This document shows positions 45,999 to 57,200 of a DNA stretch of 64,000 nt, one piece after another (position 1 is the first letter of the stretch; every line of letters begins with the position of its first letter). The notes beneath the pieces were generated by a model. It saw only the letters and a program-made list of their open reading frames with translations. It had not been told where the DNA came from and searched no databases. This DNA comes from Isoetes taiwanensis (Eukaryota; Streptophyta; Lycopodiopsida; Isoetales; Isoetaceae): the NCBI GenBank assembly GCA_021234155.1, contig JAJEKV010000073.1:2578001-2642000 (forward strand), given 5' to 3'. The translations under genes and the position numbers were made by a program.

Positions 45999-47437
45999 AT
46001 AACCAGAAAGCAAGGTTCGGGAAATCTCCTCTATGGTTCGTAACTTCGTATGGGGAGGCAATGAGGAAGGGGCGATCGTCAAGGTGGCCTGGTGGAAATG
46101 CGTGCGACCCAAGGCTGCGGGTGGACTCGGATTCTTGGACCTCTCGCTGCATCGCAAGGTCCTCTTGTCCAAGTTCGTCTTTGCGATTCTTGAGAATGCG
46201 CTTGACTCCCCGGGCATGGTCTTGCTTCATCATCGCTGTCTCACTCAATAGTTTTTCACAAGCCGTCCGTACCTGCGCGGCTCCCGTGGGCGTTATTCGT
46301 GGATATCAGGCCATATGCTCATGCCTCTCCTTTTCTGAAGGGGCTCCTGCGAGCCTGGGGGCAGGTCCACCTGCTTTGTGATTGACGCCACCGGGTGTAT
46401 TCAGTTGGAGGCATCACCATGGTGGATCCTGCTCGGACCAGGTACATCACCTTTGGTACTGGTAGCATACGTCGATCCCCGAGCTCAGCGCAGGTGGGTG
46501 CAGCGTGGGGTCTTGACGGTGGGGGAGTGGTATGTCGACGGGCAGCTGGCACCCTGGCAGCTTTTTCGCCACAAGTTTCGACTCCAGGAACAGGATTGCG
46601 CTATCTGGGCATAGGTGGCTAATGCTCTCCCGCTGAACTCCCCACAGGCATCAGGGCGTGTGTGGAGGTGTCACCCAAAAGTCGATCCCTCAAATTTTTG
46701 TAAAGTCCTGTTATAAGCTTTTGGCAATTCAGGATGAGCTGCCTCCTGCGGACTGCTGGAGTCTCCAGGTGCCGGGAGATCACTGGGGTAATATCTGGAG
46801 ATGGGTGTGGAATCCAATCTCGCCCCCCAAGATTCGGGTATTGCTTTGGCAGATAGTGCACCGATCCCTGAGGGTGAACACGTGGGTTCACAGGATCAAT
46901 CCGCTGATCAGCGCCCTATGTCCAATGTGTGGTGCCTGTGTAGAGACTCTGGAGCACTGTATGTTTCTTTGCTCAAACATCCAGCCGACATGGCAGTGGG
47001 TCCAACGTCTCTTCCACACCCCGCTCCGTAGTCAAGAGGTTCTTTTGGGGGTGTACCCTAGCAGGTGGTCCCAGCTTCAGAGTCTGGCCTTCCATTTGTG
47101 TAAAGCCTGGTTACTGTGGCTCATTTGGAAGCGACGATGCATGAAGGTGTTCAGGAATGCGGAGGTGCAGCCTGGGGTTTTGATCCCACAGTTAAGGTAC
47201 AAATTATATCTTTCTTACCTGGCGTCCCCTCGGAAAGAGCAGTTCAAGGCAGCGGTCTGGGAAAGGACCCTCCTCATTGTAGACAGTATTGGCAGGTTTG
47301 TGTTATGAGTCGTAGGTAGGTATACATGCCATGTGGGTTCTCGCTCCAGTATGGGCAGGAGTACCCTAATATCGCTCGTCTTGTATTTATTTTGGATTAA
47401 TGTTAGTTAACTTCATCTTTCAAAAAAAAAAAAAAAA
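45999..47437 (+). mobile_element. 5'-truncated LINE with zf-RVT end, poly-A and target duplication
   Basis: Plus-strand 3' part of a plant LINE: NFVWGGNEEG, RPKAAGGLGFLDLSLHRKVL, then the zf-RVT domain (46790-47000) with ISPPKIRVLLWQIVHRSL, CPMCGACVETLEHCMFLC. It ends in a poly-A tail (47422-47437). The 15-bp direct repeat AAATCCATCAGGATC flanks it (45984-45998 and 47435-47449). Removing it and one repeat rejoins the Harbinger frame. The element was truncated at its 5' end on insertion and has since gained frame breaks. Confidence 0.93.
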
Positions 47438-47490
47438 TCCATCAGGATCTGCAGGTTGTATTATTATTTGTGTACAATCTATTGCATCAG

Positions 47491-48521
47491 CTGCAAAATG
47501 AAAAATTACAACTACATGTTAGCATAGAGAAGTCGAAATTCTGTCTAAATTATTCTTTAACTATCAACCTCTACTAAAATTAATGCTGCATATCCATCTA
47601 AAATATTGATTCACTTGCTAGTTTAACATAAAGAGAAAAACTAGCTATTTAAAAAACATGACAGAACAATTGCAGAGAGTAAGAAACATGGCCCATGTTG
47701 TTCACGGTTTTCAAACTGGGTGTTTATAAAACTCGTAACAGTCCCAATTACATATTATTGCATCTTCCTTGAAACCAATGGTTCCTCACACCACGAATCT
47801 CCTGGATTTCCAGAACGCATTGCTGAAGCTCTCTACACGCTTACCATTCCCCCAGTGTAGCTAGTAACCTGGTCCCAATTAGGGTATCACTGCGGATTCA
47901 ATATCCTTTGATCCCAGATCTAAGATTGTAAAATCTTGCTTCTACCTTGCTCATAACCATATGAGCTACTCTAGTCTATAAAGCTCCGCAGGCCTTGCTA
48001 TGTCAAACGTTAAAACTAACAAGCACACTAGCAACAATTAACTCATCTAGATTTAAAACCAAGGTCTTGTAGGATTGCACCTCTTGCAATTAAACCCTTC
48101 AGCTAATCCCCTCAACTCCTCGATTTGCAATAAGCAATACCAAGAGTTTCGTGCAAGTCTAATTACCGCTTTTTTTAATCACTCACCTGACCACATGAAA
48201 ACAAAGCTTGTAAAAAACTCAACATGACTAGGAGTGAGAGGAGTCACTGGGATAAATTGATGCAATACTTCATTTATCAGGCCCCCTCCTCCTCTAATAA
48301 CTTCTCCTAGCTGGGGCTGATAGAATGTACTGTTTGATGAACATGGAGTATATATGGAAGGGAAGATCGGACGTGCTAGACACGGAACAAAGTTGAAGCA
48401 TATAGGGAGCATTGCCCGCAAATTAGGTTTGAAGACCCGATTCCTAGAAAGGCGAAGCGCATAGTTGAAGCTAAAGCCATTATTTTTTATAAATGTTATT
48501 TATAGAAATGTCATTAGCTTA
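47491..48521. other. No gene recognised; presumed Harbinger 5' flank
   Basis: Should contain the Harbinger intron and earlier exon on the minus strand, but I did not identify them. The 48179-48421 minus-strand open stretch matches nothing known to me. Confidence 0.4.
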
Positions 48522-48549
48522 CTAGTAATAATGCCCAACGTTACTAGGC
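48522..48549 (-). mobile_element. Helitron-like 3' end (decayed)
   Basis: Minus strand: imperfect hairpin (48533-48549, GCCCAACGTTACTAGGC on plus), 7-nt spacer, CTAG (48522-48525), then host T. Mismatches in the hairpin are mostly transitions, as expected from CpG decay. The body would extend to the right. Confidence 0.6.
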
Positions 48550-48654
48550 ATAAGTTGAGAACCTATGTGGACGGAAACCTGTTCATCTCAAACTCCTTTT
48601 CATAAATCTAATATAATAGAAACCAAGTCCAGCATTGCGGGCTATAATAGGTTT

Positions 48655-49580
48655 TTGTGTATTCGACACCCTTCCCCTTTCCTTTGTCTTTGCTCTATCC
48701 CACATTTCTTTTTTTCACCATTCTCTTACGCACTTTCTTTTTTTTCTTTTCCCTTTTTCCTATTTTCCCTACACGTCTTCTTTTTCCCTTCTCCCCCCCT
48801 TTTTAACCCCCTTCTCCCTCCCCTTCCATTCCCTTCCCTTTTCCTTTTTCCCTTTCCCTTTTTCCCTTTCCCTTTTTTCTGTTGGACTTTTTCCCTTCCC
48901 TTTTTAATCGTTCCCCTTTCTTCCTAATTTTCCCATGCCCTTTTTCCATTTCCCTTTCCTCTTCCTTTTCCTTTTCTCTTTCCCTTTTCTTTTTTCTATG
49001 CCCTTTTTGTTTCCTTTTTTCCCGTCTTTTTCATGTGCCCCTTTTCTTCCTTTCTCCACCCTCTTCCTCTTTATCCCATGCCCTCCGTTTTCCCATTTCT
49101 CTCCCTTTTTTCTTGTACCCTTTTTCCTTTCTGCCCCTCCCCCCCCTTTCCATCTCCCTTTTTCTTTTCCTTCCTTTTTCATCGTTTCTCCGCCGTTTCC
49201 CTTTTTCCCGTTTCTCCCCCCTTCCTTTCCATTTTCTCTTTCCCTTTCTCTTTTCCCATGCCTTTTTCCATTCTTTTTTTTCCACCCTTTTTACATGCCC
49301 CTTTTCCTCCTTTCCTCACCCTCTTCCCCTTTCCCTATTCCTTTTTTTTTTCTTTTTCTTTTTCCATTCTCTTTTTCCCTTGCTTTCTTTCCCTTTCCTC
49401 ACCCTTTGCCTCTTCTATTTTCCCCTTCGTCTCCTTTTTCCTCGCGCCCTTTTTCCCTCCCTTCCCTCCCCCCTCCCCCTCCCTCTTTTTGGCTTCCTTT
49501 TCCTTTGTCCTTTGCCTTCCTTTTTCATCCCTTCTTCTTTTCCATGTGCCCTTTTTCCCTTTCTCTTTCTATTTTTATTT
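48655..49580. repeat. ~0.9-kb polypyrimidine tract
   Basis: Plus strand almost wholly C and T, built from variants of CCTTTTTCCC with occasional CATG. All six frames stay open by composition, so the long open stretches here are artefacts. The tract can form triplex (H-DNA). A related tract lies at 60236-60790. Confidence 0.9.
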
Positions 49581-49583
49581 ACT

Positions 49584-49641
49584 CCCCAATTTTCCCATAT
49601 GGAAACCTCCCCAGGGAGGTTTCCATATGGGAAAATTGGGG
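49584..49641. repeat. Perfect palindrome, 28-bp arms
   Basis: Arms 49584-49611 and 49614-49641 are exact reverse complements around a 2-nt centre. The arm contains CCATATGGAAACCTCCC and AATTTTCCC. The same GGGGAGGTTTCC word builds the minisatellite at 59.8-60.2 kb. Confidence 0.95.
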
Positions 49642-49649
49642 AGGTTTCC

Positions 49650-51015
49650 ACTTGGATTAGAATTTTTTGAGCGGAGAGATCCACTCCTCATAAATGCAAA
49701 GAATTTAAGATTGACGGCAAAATTAGATTGCCCCTTTCATTGATTTCGTACAAGGATTTCTATTTGGAGCTTTTCAAGTTCGTTTTTTGTAAGCTCTTGA
49801 TGCGAAGCATTGATTCTTGAATCTGAGGACTGAAGACTGGGATAAGCAAATTGGTTTTGGAGTTTTGCATGTTGGATGATCTAATTTTTGCGTTTTTGCA
49901 TCGCAGATATTTGTATTTAGAGCTCTAAAACTAGCTCTGAAGCAAGCGGCAAGAGAAACCGTGATGAGGTTTTTCTTGTGTGTTCCACATCAGTGAAGTT
50001 TCTGAGTACAGTTTCTGTGGCCAGCACTAGCATTTTTCTTGCTGATCTTCATGTTTCACATAACAAAGTGATTAGAAAACTAGTTCTACAGGATTCTGAG
50101 AGTTTTGTAAGAAGAGATCTCCGGCATTACGAAAAACCTTCTTTGTTTCGAACACAAAAGCTTCTCTATTCTGAGTCATCAAACCTGAATTTTGAAATTT
50201 GATACTAGATAGAATTTTAAAATTTGCATCTATCTAAATTTGCAAATTTTGGCAGGTTTTACTTTTGAACTGAAGGCCGGCAGAGGAAGGGGACGTTTTC
50301 ACTCCAAAGATTTTCTGATCACCAAGATAATTGGCAAAGAAGAATCGAAGAATTATATACTTGCCACAAATAGCGTGATGTCATCCTACACAAGGAGATT
50401 TTCAACTTTGATATCAGGAAGCTGGCTCAGTACTATTTCTTCCAAACATGGATATTGTGTTCTCACAAGCTCTTCTTGGCAAAAGAGCTCTTTGTACTAC
50501 TCATTTTTTAACAATAAACTTATACAGAATTTCCAAAATTTTTGATACTGATTTGAATTGGATTGGGATTGAATTTGTTTTGCTTTTAGAAACTTTTTTG
50601 AGAAACCTCTCCGAGGTTTTATTGTAAAAGAATTCCCATGTTCTTGGAATTTTGTAAATAATGATATGCCTTGATACAGTATTTTCTTTGATCCCAAACG
50701 AGTAGTGGTTTGTATGATTTTTGTTTCAATGGTTAGTGCATTTTGTTTCAATTTCTTTTTATTGTGCGCATTAGTGTGCTATGTACTTGCTATTGTACCA
50801 TGTTCAAACTATTAAGAAACATTAAAATTCATTGAAACGAATGCATAATAGAAAGAAATAGTTTCATGCATAGATGTTAATTTTAATTGTGCATGGTTGA
50901 TTTTAATTTTTAATGGTGCATTGATTGCACGGTTGATTTTAATTTTTCATTGTGCCTTTTCTTTTAGTACTTCTTAGTACTCAACAATACTAATGCTTTT
51001 TTTTTCTTGCATCTT
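49650..51015. other. No gene recognised; possible exon fragments
   Basis: A plus-strand open segment with acceptor TTTTGGCAG at 50246-50254 reads LKAGRGRGRFHSKDFLITKI and continues to 50545. It may be captured exon sequence. No family is recognised. Confidence 0.35.
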
Positions 51016-52961
51016 ACCTTAGATAATATACATGGGGAGGGCGCACATGAAGAGGGCGAGGTGTGATGCCGCCACTGCCACCTCCACCGATTAGGACCTT
51101 TACGCTTGATGGGTGAGTTCTCTCTATATAGATTAACAAGATCCATTGCTTAGTTTAAGGGTTAGGGTTTTAGGGTTTGTTACGTGCATCTTTTTAGGTG
51201 CTAAAGTTTCTAGGTGCATATAGACTTAGGGTTCAAGTTTATTGGTTTAGGGATGTGATCCATGGGTGTTGGAGGATCAGACGGTTGTTGACAACCATCC
51301 CTGGGTTGCCACCTAGATCAGAGGACAGGTGGTTGTGTTTACGAGGGTTGTTCACACCCTCGACCGTGGAGAGGGTTATATGGGCTTGTTGTTGAATGGC
51401 GCACAGAAGCACCAGAAGAACAAGCATCCTGAGGTACCTTGGATTGCTCGACGGCCAGGCGCGCGCAGGACACGGCCAGTTGATCTTGAGGATGAGTCCA
51501 TAGGAGAGGGAGAGGGAGAGGGAGAGGAGCCGAGCTCGTGGACAGGCGAGGTGTGCTAGGCCAGAGTTTCTTGTCGGCCAGCTGGATACTCATTACAGGG
51601 CAAGACTGCAGAGACAGATGGTGGCCGAGTGGGAGAGGTACACGAGGGTGTACTCTCCTAGCGAGTTAGCTCAGAGATACCCAGGGGGGGAGGGGAGGGG
51701 GCACAGTGGATAGCAGATCGTATTCAGACTCTGATGCAGATACGAGACGAAGACGCAGAGGCCCGTTTTCGTGAGACACAGAGTAGGCAGAAGAAAATCC
51801 AATGATTTTCTCAAGTGTAAATACACGACACTTTATCCAAATTAGAAATAAGGCCCCTCTATCAAATACAATCTCTTTGTGAATCTGATGAAAAGTTATA
51901 ACATGAAGTTGTAGATTTATTTTTGTTAGTTCTATTCATGGTGTATTATTATTCGGATGCTAAGGCCCCTCTACCAAATACAATCTCTTTGTGAATTTGA
52001 TGAATACATGTGTGATAAATGTTGCACCCTAAATATTGGTTATTAGACATGCAGTGCAGGGTGAGGATGTACATGGAAGGGATGGAGTAGTAGTTGGAGC
52101 AGCAGTCAGTGCAGTAGGTGAGCTTGGTGGGATTAATATGGGAGCCACAGTGATCTTGCGTCACATGTAGGGATAGGGTTTGAGACACCTCCCTCCGCTT
52201 CTTGCACCTCCATTGTCCCACCCCATCTGTTGATGTAGACCTCTATATCGGGACACTACCCATTGAGGTTGAGGCCCCTTCATTGCCCACTTTCCGTATT
52301 CCCATTCTACTATTCACCCTTCATACCACCTCCCTTCTTGACTTTCGTCCTAGACCACCACCTTATGCCACGTCTTCACATGTCCCTCCACCTTCCATGG
52401 CCCCCCAGCAGGTCCACGTTCCCGTCCTTCGATCTTACCATTCACCCTTAGTCGTGCCTCCCTTCCTCGCTTCCCTTCCAGACCACCATCCCTTCCTATG
52501 TCATCGTACATCCCTCCACCTTCCACGGCCCCCCTAGCTAGTTCATCCGGCCATGCACTATCTAGTCTTATGTGTAACATTCCAGTCCCTCCAGCATCCG
52601 CATCTTCCATGTCCATTAGCTCTCCTACACTATTGTCTCCTTGCACTACGCACCTTTTTGCCTCGTTGGCATACCCAGATGTCACACCCTCCTTTGGTGC
52701 ACTATCCAGCCATGTACGGCGCACCAGATTGACATTTGGCGAGATGGCCACTATGTTGAGAGATACCACTGCAGACATGCTTCCTAGCTTGGCTTCGTCA
52801 CCAGATGCCATCGTTTCTAGTGATACTCTCGATCCGCCAGATGTGGTGGCATCTATACCATCTTCCAGTCACCTCACAATGATATAGTTTCTCTTCAGAC
52901 CGCATTTCATGAGACACAGCGTCGGATTGCTGCGTCCCGTCAGATCGAGCCAACGGGTTCT
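51016..52961 (+). pseudogene. Degenerate upstream part of the Ulp1-like gene region
   Basis: Short plus-strand open segments: basic and acidic low complexity (51420-51540), then Pro/Ser-rich stretches (52200-52890). An imperfect direct repeat lies at about 52310-52410 and 52435-52540, both with CATCCCTCCACCTTCCA-like text. Another, AAGGCCCCTCT followed by CAAATACAATCTCTTTGTGAA, stands near 51850 and 51963. It is probably the N-terminal disordered part of the gene ending at 54.5 kb. Function not assigned. Confidence 0.35.
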
Positions 52962-54497
52962 TTGTCTAGACATGATGATAGGGGTAGAGGCAGGGGCAGG
53001 GGCAGGGCTAGAGGAAGGGGCAGGGGCAGGTGCAGGGGCCGAGGTGGGGGCAAGGGTAGGGGTAGGGTGGAGGCAGAGGCAGAGATACATGCAGATCCAG
53101 GTGACATGGAGCATCATATGAGCATGAATGGACTTGTCACGCCATACCCACCCTCGGCAGAGGATTGGGCAGAGTTCACAGAGGAGGAGTGGGTGTTTAA
53201 CAGGGCCCGAGGGCATGGATTCATCTTTCCTTACCAACGTGGTGCTTTCTTCGCTAGCGAGATTTTTGTTTCGTTGCATGGATGGGCAAGTGAGAGAGGG
53301 CGAGAAGCCCGTGCACCCCTTTGGTTGAACGTTCCGACAGATCTCAGGCTCGAGGACTGGTTCTGGAGTGTTGCAGACGAGCTATCTTCGGGATACCAAT
53401 GGGAGGCACATGGTATTTGTATCATGTCGTGCAGGGAGGTGTGTTGGAACAGATGGGGGTACATATCAGGTCTAGCCTATGCCCGCAGTCATCGGTTGAG
53501 ATCACTAGTGACTTCCTAGATGATGCCTACAATGGAAGATGGGGAGACTGGCACATACGCATCTACATTGTGCGAGTCTCTTGGAAACCCTTTATATTGT
53601 ATTATACTCTTGTCATGCTTTATATCATTTGCGTCCCCATAAAGGATTATCAGGCACATGTTGTCTGAAGAGGACCGAGGGCGCGTGCTTTTTGTGGACC
53701 CCACTTATTACACGCGTGCCCATCCCTTTCGTACAGGATCTCCAGGGAGTGATGCAGCATCACCCTCCCGTATTTCGGGACGACTATGGATCTAGAGTGC
53801 AGTGTTGTGGCCTGTCGTGCACAAGTGAGTTAATTCATACGCACCATCTACTTTTATTGCTATGTATTTTGACCATCTGAATTGTTACAGTGGACATTGG
53901 TGGTTGTACCTCCTTTTGCCGGACATGTTACTGAGCACCTGGGGATTGAGGAGGACGTGAGCATATCGTGGTTATATTTTGATTCCATGGTCGAGGGGTC
54001 CCGTGGCGCGCCCTAGCGTGGTAGAGTTGAATAGGTAAGTTGATTATCATCGCTATTCGCATGCACTTAAATGGTGAGGGGAGGAGGGTTCTTAGTACTC
54101 GCACAACATGCAGGATGTATAGGCTTTACATGCAGAGGGGGATATGAGAGGGGGTTGCGGCCCCCTCTTCATTCGTGATATGGATGCGCCACGTCAGAGG
54201 GATTCGGATAGTTGTGGTGTGCACGTGGCTTTGTTGATGCGCATGTTGGCAGATGCTCTCTTCTGTTCGGGTCCTCGTAGAGATGCGGGTGGCAGAGCGC
54301 TTCAGGTATAACGAATAACCATCTGATTAGGTTTAAGAATTTGCTATTTAACTTTGTCATATATTTTTTCTTGCTAGGTTGGAGAAGATTGGATCCAGGT
54401 TGACTTTGTGGTTCCCAAGGAGGGCCAAGTTATTTCTTGTGCTATTGCTTTGCTATATGCATTGTGTCTTCGTCATAGCAGACGTCGGGCTCAATGA
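52962..54497 (+). pseudogene. Ulp1/C48-type cysteine protease gene, degenerate, probably transposon-derived
   Basis: After an Arg-Gly-rich segment (52980-53090) come open exon-like pieces: FTEEEWVFNRARGHGFIFPY and SERGREARAPLWLNVPTD (53150-53340), then MLSEEDRGRVLFVDPTYY (53650-53710). The protease core follows: HWWLYLLLP (catalytic His, about 53893), WLYFDSM (Asp, about 53972, in another frame) and RQRDSDSCGVHVALLMRML (oxyanion Gln 54195-54197, catalytic Cys 54213-54215). Splice-like borders are at 53891 (TTGTTACAG), 54305 (GTATAACG) and 54378 (TTGCTAG). The last exon ends at 54497. Ulp1-type domains remove SUMO; plant MULE and CACTA transposons often carry them. Frameshifts suggest it no longer works. 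Confidence 0.6.
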
Positions 54498-54610
54498 TGT
54501 CATAGTGCCCACATTTACACTACATCTTGTATTTGTTTTTTATGCCTGACTGATGTGGCTTTATGCCTCACAAGACATAATTTGATGTACGTTTGTTGTT
54601 ATAAATATTA

Positions 54611-54638
54611 CTAGTAATGGTGCCCGGCGTTGCCGGGC
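54611..54638 (-). mobile_element. Helitron-like 3' end (best preserved)
   Basis: Minus strand: perfect hairpin GCCCGGCAACGCCGGGC (54622-54638), 7-nt spacer ACCATTA, CTAG (54611-54614), then host T. The element would extend to the right, starting with the AGAAT microsatellite. Confidence 0.7.
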
Positions 54639-54648
54639 TTTAGCTATA

Positions 54649-54698
54649 ATAGAATAGAATAGAATAGAATAGAATAGAATAGAATAGAATAGAATAGA
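54649..54698. repeat. (AGAAT)n microsatellite
   Basis: About ten units of AGAAT immediately inside the Helitron-like end. A shorter run of the same unit lies at 38774-38798 near the first Helitron end. Confidence 0.95.
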
Positions 54699-54699
54699 C

Positions 54700-56951
54700 T
54701 TTTTAACATCCAACAATCCTCAGCTAAGTTGTGTATGCTTTGCAGGAACATAGTAATCAGAATGCTATGTTACGATACCTCTATTGTGCCGAGGATGAAG
54801 TAGGATCAGAAACGTGATGCCTTGCACTTCGCAAATAGGATAGGAATGTCTTATTCGTTTGCGCCTGGCACAAAGATCTTCCAATGGTAGTATGCCTCAC
54901 ATAATTGTATGTGCGTACGCTTTGTAGTTTTGAACTTTCAAGTGCTTGGAGCTATTCGGTCCGAGTTGTCAAAGTCGCTAGTTGAGTCGAGGTCAGTTTT
55001 TGTGAAGATTAGGATGCACAATTTTGCATTAGGATGGACGACATGGTGCATTCAAACAGTTATGGAATATTGTCTTGTAGTGGTGTGCAACAACTATACA
55101 ATGTTGAACATATGTTTGTTAATGAAAATTATCCATGTTGAAAAATGTCCTATATAGTGCTTAGTCTAGTGGTACTTTTTGCAAGATGGAAATTGCGTTA
55201 TTTTGTGCTGCTCAAACCTACTACCATGAAGACTATAGAATTTGAGATCGCAGACGTCAAAGTAGTAACATGTTGATTTGCTACTGAGAACATAATGTAG
55301 ATAAGTGATGCCTATGGATGTAACTTGTTTATTTTCTATTGAAAACATTGATGTGGATATGTGATCCCTTAATGCAATGCAAATCAAAGTAATCATTACA
55401 AAAGAAATGAAACGCATTCATACAAACATTTATTGGTCAATTACAAACATTTATTGGTCAATTACGTATAGTTCACTTTGTAATGCCATTAAGTTGCAAT
55501 GTTGCAAGTGAGGAATCGCTTCTATAAAACTACGAATCTAAAAGGGATGAAGATATAAAACTACTAACTATATTAGAGATTAGTATTCTATGTAATTAAA
55601 TGGAGTTTGGAATGGGCTAGCCAATCTAATGCAAAATGGTTGAACAGAAGAATATACACATGTGACTGTTTGTTGCATGGCAAGTGACAATATCAACTTG
55701 GCTGTTCGTACTAATTGTAATCAACTCCATAAACCCCATAACGAAGACGTTTGTGTGCTTAGTATATTTAATTGAATACGTTTAAAACATGACTAAGCCA
55801 AAGACAAACTTAGCATTGGAGCATGTGATATATCACCAAGATCCGGATTGAAGCATTAATGCGTGCTTTCGACCACTTGGCAAAGAAATGTTACTATCTG
55901 CATTTTTGTTGCTTTCTCCATTTCCTTAGTTACTTTGCCAGCTCATTGTCATGCCCTGAGATTCAAGGAAGGGCTTTCTGAACTTTTGGGTCCCACCATT
56001 ACAATCTACATTGCATGTGGAAAGAGATATGATATTGCAACCCCAGTAGCATTTTGTCCAGTTACAGCAATACCGTCACTGTTACTCGTAGGTGGTCGGT
56101 CTAACAACAACGTTCCTGCAATTGTCTACAACAAAGCTTCAAACCAAATCTGAGAGAATGACATCACCCTCATTGCTACATCTTCTCCACCAACAATGGT
56201 CATAACGTGGGGACTAAATTCCCTGTCCTGCAAACCTGCTAGCCATGCACATATGATCTATCACATATAGAACAATTACAAAACCAAGGAAGCGAAGCAA
56301 ATGCACAAAAGCTCCTCCTCCATGTCGTAATTGCACTGAACAGCAAGGGCACAGAGAAGCTAAATGTATATGCTTGTCACAACACATCTGATGCACCATG
56401 TCAGAAACACTGCAAGACAGAAATGAACAAAGAGATGAAAATTAGCCACTCGGCTTTGCGTTTTAAGTGCCAAGAACAAAATCCCCTTCTGCTACAACAG
56501 TGAGCCAAATGCTGAGAGCAGTCAGATCTGTGAAAAGATGTAGGCAACATAAGAATAAACTACTTGTAAGAACCTCTGTTGCTAATGATAATGATGTTCT
56601 ATTTTGTGCGGATCAAATGTTTATATAGATACTTCAAGCAGAGAATCTCAAAGCAAGGCTCATGTCTATACTGCATAGCTGCCATATAATACAATTCATA
56701 TAATAAAATACGACGAAGCCAAGCAAATTTAGACATGTAAAAGTGCCCCAGATTGCAAATCTTGCAGAAGCGGCTTGGAAATCCTGGATCGTAGATCCTA
56801 AGCACCTCAGAAAACTCTGCAATGCTATTGTGACCTGCCCAACTGACCTAGATCTTTAAAAATTCAGAAGAACCTACTTGTTAGATGGGATTGGAGAGAA
56901 ACATAAGGACCGTTCAAAGATATGCAAAAAAGAACGTTTAGCAGTTTAGTT
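54700..56951. other. No gene recognised
   Basis: AT-rich. The 55863-56153 plus-strand open stretch (96 codons, hydrophobic start) could encode a small protein with a signal-like N-terminus, but has no recognised family or promoter context. ACAAACATTTATTGGTCAAT is duplicated near 55425-55460. Confidence 0.4.
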
Positions 56952-57200
56952 TATCTTGTACATACCTACTTGTTATTCTTCTCAGTCTGTCATTAAGGTT
57001 CAGATTTTGTTCTCTATGATATGTATATCTTGTACATACCTACTTGTTATTCTTCTCAGTCTGTCATTAAGGTTCAAATGTCATTAAGGTTCAGATTTTG
57101 TTCTCTATGATATGTATATCTTGTACATACCTACTTGTTATTCTTCCCAGTCTGTCATTAAGGTTCAAATTTTGTTCTCTATGATATGTATATCTTGTTC
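56952..57200. repeat. Tandem array, three units of 74-91 bp
   Basis: Units start at 56952, 57026 and 57117 with TATCTTGTACATACCTACTT and end in TTCTCTATGATATG. The middle unit has an extra 17-bp internal duplication (around TCATTAAGGTTC). A partial fourth unit starts at 57191. Confidence 0.92.

Larger units (their letters stand above)
45191..47490 (-). pseudogene. PIF/Harbinger transposase (HARBI1/ALP1-like), split by a LINE
   Basis: Minus strand, DDE_Tnp_4-type. The exon starts at 47490 after acceptor TTTTTCATTTTGCAG with DAIDCTQIIIQPADPDGF (first catalytic Asp region). It continues beyond the LINE insert (45998 downward) as DYYDRKCRFSIRNAAICDTKRRF, then FCGYPGSVYDIRVLEN and YFSGGMGYKWPSWLMSPYQ. 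It ends with VPTIVDACCILHN and an acidic tail with a stop at 45191. In the usual GD.GY motif the Asp codon is a Gly codon here (GGMGY), so the catalytic triad is lost. An AAT/ATT microsatellite (45567-45600) and frame breaks interrupt the middle. It is a dead transposase. Confidence 0.85.

Noticed and set aside
48565-49743. Several long open frames (up to about 260 codons) rich in F, P, S and L
   Set aside because: All lie in the polypyrimidine tract, where stop codons are absent by composition; all three frames are open together.
53041-53160. CRISPR-like or satellite array in the GGGGCAGGGGCAGG stretch
   Set aside because: It is a short degenerate G-rich microsatellite encoding an RG-rich segment; there are no spacers, and a plant nuclear origin excludes CRISPR.
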